Positions 60,849 through 64,000 of a DNA stretch of 64,000 nt are shown piece by piece. The position numbers and the translations under genes were made by a program. The DNA comes from Sycon ciliatum (taxonomy: Eukaryota; Porifera; Calcarea; Leucosolenida; Sycettidae). The stretch covers positions 12,552,938 through 12,616,937 of the forward strand of contig NC_088649.1 of NCBI RefSeq assembly GCF_964019385.1. The letters are read 5' to 3'. Within the stretch, counting starts at the first letter, position 1. Each line of letters begins with the position of its first letter. The notes beneath the pieces are model-generated. The model ran no database searches and was not told where the DNA came from. It saw only the letters and a list, made by a program, of their open reading frames with translations.

Positions 60849-63572
60849 GAACAATAGAAGTATTTCTTGCGTCGGCAAAAAGTGCTCAATGTCCTAAGAC
60901 AGAGCGGGGTTATACACTCAGACACAAAGGATCTCCAAGTTTCTCAGTGTTGCTACTCTGAGTTTCGTGCAAAAGCACTCTTCAGGCAACTTACTCTTCT
61001 CTCACATCAGTATCCCTTTACATACCAGAAAAGACGAAAAGAAGCACCCTAGGTGGGAATCACAGGTGGAGAAAAGAAGCACGCTAGCCAGTCTAGGTGG
61101 GAATCACAGGTGAAGATAAATGTGGCAAGTGTGGTAGTGTGAGCAATCGCGCAGGCCGGGTGGTGTGCATAAAGTGAAGTAGGATGCATGCACATTAGAT
61201 AGCAGGAGTTCTGTATAATATTATGTGTAACAGATAGCAAGCGCAGTCTACAGTTCAGGTCACCTCCGATAGGAGGTACTTGGTGCTGTGGCGACATTTT
61301 GTGACCAGGCTGCATCTGGTGTTGAGGAGCGATGCCTTGTCACTCTTCATTATGCCCCACACAGAAACAGCACAGAATTGTCAAAGCATGCATGGGCATT
61401 GAAGGAGGCAGGTGAAGACGTCAACATCTCGTGGAGAATCAGGCAGAGATCCAGCGCCTACAAAAGAACCTCGAAGCGGTGCAACCTATGCCTATCGGAG
61501 AAGATCGCCATAATGAAGAGTGACAAGGCATCGCTCCTCAACACCAGATGCAGCCTGGTCACAATATGTCGCCACAGCACCAAGTACCTCCTATCGGAGG
61601 TGACCTGAACTGTAGACTGCGCTTGCTATCTGTTACACATAATATTATACAGAACTCCTGCTATCTAATGTGCATGCATCCTACTTCACTTTATGCACAC
61701 CACCCGGCCTGCGCGATTGCTCACACTACCACACTTGCCACATTTATCTTCACCTGTGATTCCCACCTAGACTGGCTAGCGTGCTTCTTTTCTCCACCTG
61801 TGATTCCCACCTAGGGTGCTTCTTTTCGTCTTTTCTGGTATGTAAAGGGATACTGATGTGAGAGAAGAGTAAGTTGCCTGAAGAGTGCTTTTGCACGAAA
61901 CTCAGAGTAGCAACACTGAGAAACTTGGAGATCCTTTGTGTCTGAGTGTATATATATATATATATACACACCTCACACATACACATATACACACACGAGC
62001 ACACATACACGCACACAAACAATGAAAATCAGATCAGGCTATACGGCAGAGAGCAACTAGGAACCATACATGCACGACCGAATTGACATGGTGTTTATAA
62101 AGGAATCCCGTTGGTACAGCAGAGGGCAGTGTGTAATGCAGCCCTAGTCTATATACCATAAAAGGCCTGTAATAAGGCTCTGGGCGGAAACGTAAGTGAA
62201 GGTCCAGAACACGGGCGTTAATTTGGGCCCAGGCGTTATTTCCGGTGAAATCAGACTGATTTTCAAATCAACTGTACTACGTACGAGGTTAGCGCAGTGC
62301 ACTGTATACTGTACTATCGTGTCGTGCATACGCCACCCTCTGTACTGAGCCTGCACGTCTGTCCATGGGCGTTCACATAGAGGTGGGCTAGGAAATGGGA
62401 CAAGAGTGTCAACACATGGCACCTGGGCGTGTACACAGGTAGTGGGCGTTATAGAGGGTGGGCGTTATAGAGGGTGGGCGTTATAGAGGGTGGGTGTTAT
62501 AGAGGGTGGGTGTTATAGAGGGTGGGTGTTATAGAGGGTGGGTGTTATAGAGGGTGGACGTTATAGAGGGTGGACGTTATAGAGGGTGGACGTTATAGAG
62601 GGTGGACGTTATAGAGGGTGGGCGTTATAGAGGGTGGACGTTATAGAGGGTGGACGTTATAGAGGGTGGGCGTTATAGAGGGTGGGCGTTATAGAGGGTG
62701 GGCGTTATAGAGGGTGGGTGTTATAGAGGGTGGGCGTTATAGAGGGTGGACGTTATAGAGGGTGGGTGTTATAGAGGGTGGGTGTTATAGAGGGTGGGTG
62801 TTATAGAGGGTGGACGTTATAGAGGGTGGACGTTATAGAGGGTGGACGTTATAGAGGGTGGGCGTTATAGAGGGTGGACGTTATAGAGGGTGGACGTTAT
62901 AGAGGGTGGGCGTTATAGAGGGTGGGTGTTATAGAGGGTGGGTGTTATAGAGGGTGGGTGTTATAGAGGGTGGGTGTTATAGAGGGTGGGTGTTATAGAG
63001 GGTGGGTGTTATAGAGGGTGGGTGTTATAGAGGGTGGGTGTTATAGAGGGTGGGTGTTATAGAGGGTGGGTGTTATAGAGGGTGGACGTTATAGAGGGTG
63101 GACGTTATAGAGGGTGGGCGTTATAGAGGGTGGACGTTATAGAGGGTGGACGTTATAGAGGGTGGGCGTTATAGAGGGTGGGTGTTATAGAGGGTGGGTG
63201 TTATAGAGGGTGGGTGTTATAGAGGGTGGGTGTTATAGAGGGTGGGCGTTATAGAGGGTGGGTGTTATAGAGGGTGGGTGTTATAGAGGGTGGGTGTTAT
63301 AGAGGGTGGGTGTTATAGAGGGTGGGCGTTATAGAGGGTGGGTGTTATAGAGGGTGGACGTTATTAGAAGCTTTTACGATATGGATACAGATATCGGATG
63401 GGACAGTTGCCCCACGAGGCGTCGAGCCTGATAAAATTTAATATCAGCTAGGCACACCATAGATGTTACCTTAACGGCGAATGTTATCTGCTTGCTGCCG
63501 TGTCCGCCATCCGACAGACTGCTACGTATCACATCACCGTCTTCACGGACATCACGCAGACGAGAGCCAAAG
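60514..63572 (-). CDS. C-terminal exons of a NOL10/Enp2-like nucleolar protein (5' part outside window)
   Basis: Two exons on the minus strand: 63572-63470 (acceptor gagtag, enters in phase 2, donor AAG/GTAACA) and 60681-60514 (acceptor gatgacag, TAA at 60514-60516), joined in phase 0. The peptide reads FGSRLRDVREDGDVIRSSL, then GSKQITFAVK, then TAEEKLQEDKLRAHKRERRE, followed by an RG-rich tail (GRGRGRGGRGGFRGGFRG) ending KWKRK. The order 'G-S-K-x-(I/M)-T-F, then charged helix with ERR' resembles the C-terminus of NOL10 (yeast Enp2), a WD40 protein of 40S ribosome biogenesis. The RG tail and basic end fit a nucleolar RNA-binding protein. Identification rests on about 85 residues, so the family name is tentative. 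The 2.8-kb intron contains a retroelement dimer and a transposon. Confidence 0.5.
60686..60850. repeat. (AC)n/(TA)n compound microsatellite
   Basis: AC repeats with short interruptions end in about ten TA units. They begin just inside the last intron of the NOL10-like gene, within 10 bases of its acceptor. A short (TA)n also borders the other side of the retroelement dimer at 61950-61965. Confidence 0.95.
60949..60990 (-). ncRNA. Minimal hammerhead ribozyme, minus-strand arm
   Basis: Exact copy, on the minus strand, of the 42-nt motif at 61873-61914, with the same core boxes, stem II and two-pair stem III. Reading 5' to 3' on the minus strand it starts at 60990 and predicted cleavage lies after the A at 60954, before GCAAC (60953-60949). 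Confidence 0.8.
61873..61914 (+). ncRNA. Minimal hammerhead ribozyme, plus-strand arm
   Basis: All conserved parts are present in order: stem I strand GTTGC (61873-61877), core CTGAAGA (61878-61884), stem II GTGC/GCAC with a TTTT loop (61885-61896), GAAA (61897-61900), a two-pair stem III CT/AG closing a CAG loop (61901-61907), TA (61908-61909), and the stem I partner GCAAC (61910-61914). Predicted self-cleavage is after A61909. The very short stem III is typical of retroelement hammerheads, which are thought to work best as dimers. Confidence 0.82.
62155..63382. mobile_element. GTAAAAGC-ended transposon with an internal minisatellite
   Basis: Left end taccataaaaggcctgtaat and right end gaagcttttacgatatg are inverted, imperfect repeats; the 32-kb copy has the cleaner left end taccgtaaaagcc. 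Bases 62160-62450 align with 32190-32995. The rest of the element is the 17-bp array. No transposase; probably a non-autonomous DNA element with TA-rich insertion site. Confidence 0.6.
62447..63366. repeat. 17-bp minisatellite, about 54 units
   Basis: Unit gggtgggcgttatagag with two variable positions giving three types: ggGCGtt, ggGTGtt and ggACGtt. The order of types is not random: the block A-A-C-A-A-C recurs three times, showing copying of multi-unit segments. It lies in the last intron of the NOL10-like gene. Confidence 0.95.
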
Positions 63573-64000
63573 CTACTCCTGTACACGAATAAGCGCATGT
63601 GTGTACACCACACGCACGCACGTACACACACACAGAAAGAAAAATGCACAACAATGTCAAGGGTGAAAGTGATGAATACGGGCATGCGGACAGCTGCAGC
63701 ACCATGGGCACCAGTACCACAAGCAGCACCAGAAACAGCAGCACCACCACGACCACAACCAACATGACCACCACAACCAACACCAGCAGTAGCAGCAGTG
63801 GTGGTGGTGGCAGCTGCCAGAGCAGAGAACCCAGTTACGGTGACATGGAAACTAAGAGCAGTGTCCAATGTCAACATCAACAAACAACACACTGCAAAGG
63901 AAAGAATACTTCAATCCATCAGCACCTAACTACAACACAAGCAATAGCAACAGCAGCAGCAACAAAAGCAGCAGCGGCAGCACCAACAGCAGCAACAGCA
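63573..64000 (-). other. Intron of the NOL10-like gene, repeat-rich
   Basis: Upstream of the 63572 acceptor the plus strand shows CCA/CAG-type triplet repeats (63700-63800, 63940-64000) and an AC-rich patch. No further exon of the gene could be identified before the window edge. Confidence 0.45.

Larger units (their letters stand above)
60911..61952. mobile_element. Head-to-head inverted dimer of a Penelope-like retroelement 3' end
   Basis: Arms 60911-61354 and 61509-61952 are 444 bases each and reverse complements with very few differences (for example acattttgtg versus cacaatatgt). The 154-base centre belongs to the plus-oriented copy. On the plus strand 61352-61608 encodes NSTELSKHAWALKEAGED, then SKRCNLCLSEKIAIM and LVTICRHSTKYLL before a stop; this TELSKH-W...SKRCNLCL-EK pattern follows the GIY-YIG region of Penelope-like and related retroelement proteins. 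The minus-oriented arm holds only the last part of it. Each arm's 3' UTR contains a hammerhead ribozyme, a known feature of these elements. Reverse transcriptase is absent; both copies are 5' truncated. Confidence 0.75.

Noticed and set aside
61049..61814. Two identical 88-residue frames (MQPGHK/NMSPQHQVPPIGG...) on opposite strands as a gene pair
   Set aside because: They are the same non-coding 3' UTR of the retroelement read in an alternative frame on each arm of the inverted repeat; the real remnant frame stops at 61608.
62447..63366. CRISPR array
   Set aside because: Units of 17 bp follow each other without spacers, in an animal intron; it is a minisatellite.

Overview
The window is nuclear DNA of an animal. 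It holds several intron-rich genes with GT-AG introns, whose predicted proteins are closest to metazoan families. Between and inside them lie microsatellites, minisatellites, small inverted-repeat DNA transposons and one retroelement fragment. The phylum cannot be fixed from the sequence alone; an invertebrate is the most natural reading.

Five genes can be supported by conserved protein sequence and by splice phases that agree from exon to exon. (1) The 3' end of a farnesyl diphosphate synthase gene, plus strand, 1-2721. (2) A ZCCHC8 homologue, minus strand, 39153-22994, 15 coding exons, the scaffold of the nuclear exosome targeting (NEXT) complex. (3) UFC1, plus strand, 39482-39982, the E2 enzyme of the UFM1 pathway, with an uninterrupted coding region; its start lies 328 bp from the divergent ZCCHC8 start. 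(4) A DDX3/PL10-type DEAD-box RNA helicase, minus strand, 57939-43754, 13 coding exons, 733 predicted residues. (5) The last two exons of a gene whose C-terminus looks like the nucleolar protein NOL10/Enp2, minus strand, 63572-60514, running off the right edge. A short secreted or membrane protein gene (43295-42753) and a few unrecognised minus-strand exon-like stretches at 15.8-18.1 kb are weaker proposals.

Layout: 1-2.7 kb FDPS; 2.7-22.9 kb no recognisable gene, but a dense mosaic of repeats (19-bp satellite at 6.7-7.5 kb, 24-bp minisatellite at 8.9-9.3 kb, a tandem duplication at 9.4-10.6 kb, a purine-rich tract at 13.9-14.2 kb, a three-copy array of about 465 bp at 18.6-20 kb); 23-39.2 kb ZCCHC8 with introns full of transposons; 39.5-40 kb UFC1; 40-43.7 kb mostly non-coding; 43.7-58 kb DDX3; 58-60.5 kb intergenic transposons and very long CT arrays; 60.5-64 kb the NOL10-like gene.

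The most interesting structure is in the NOL10-like intron. A near-identical head-to-head inverted repeat (60911-61354 and 61509-61952) carries, on each arm, a complete minimal hammerhead ribozyme. The unit also encodes the end of a protein resembling the C-terminal region of Penelope-like retroelements. Next to it a small DNA transposon (62155-63382) contains a 17-bp minisatellite of about 54 units. A second copy of the same transposon at 32.2-33.3 kb lacks the minisatellite and instead carries two nested insertions with target-site duplications. A family of 270-335 bp elements with CAAGAGTAC termini (four copies) and a group of TA-flanked inverted-repeat elements account for much of the intronic and intergenic sequence.

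Functionally the genes are housekeeping: isoprenoid synthesis, nuclear RNA decay, UFMylation, RNA helicase function and probably ribosome biogenesis. Nothing suggests that they form a pathway together.
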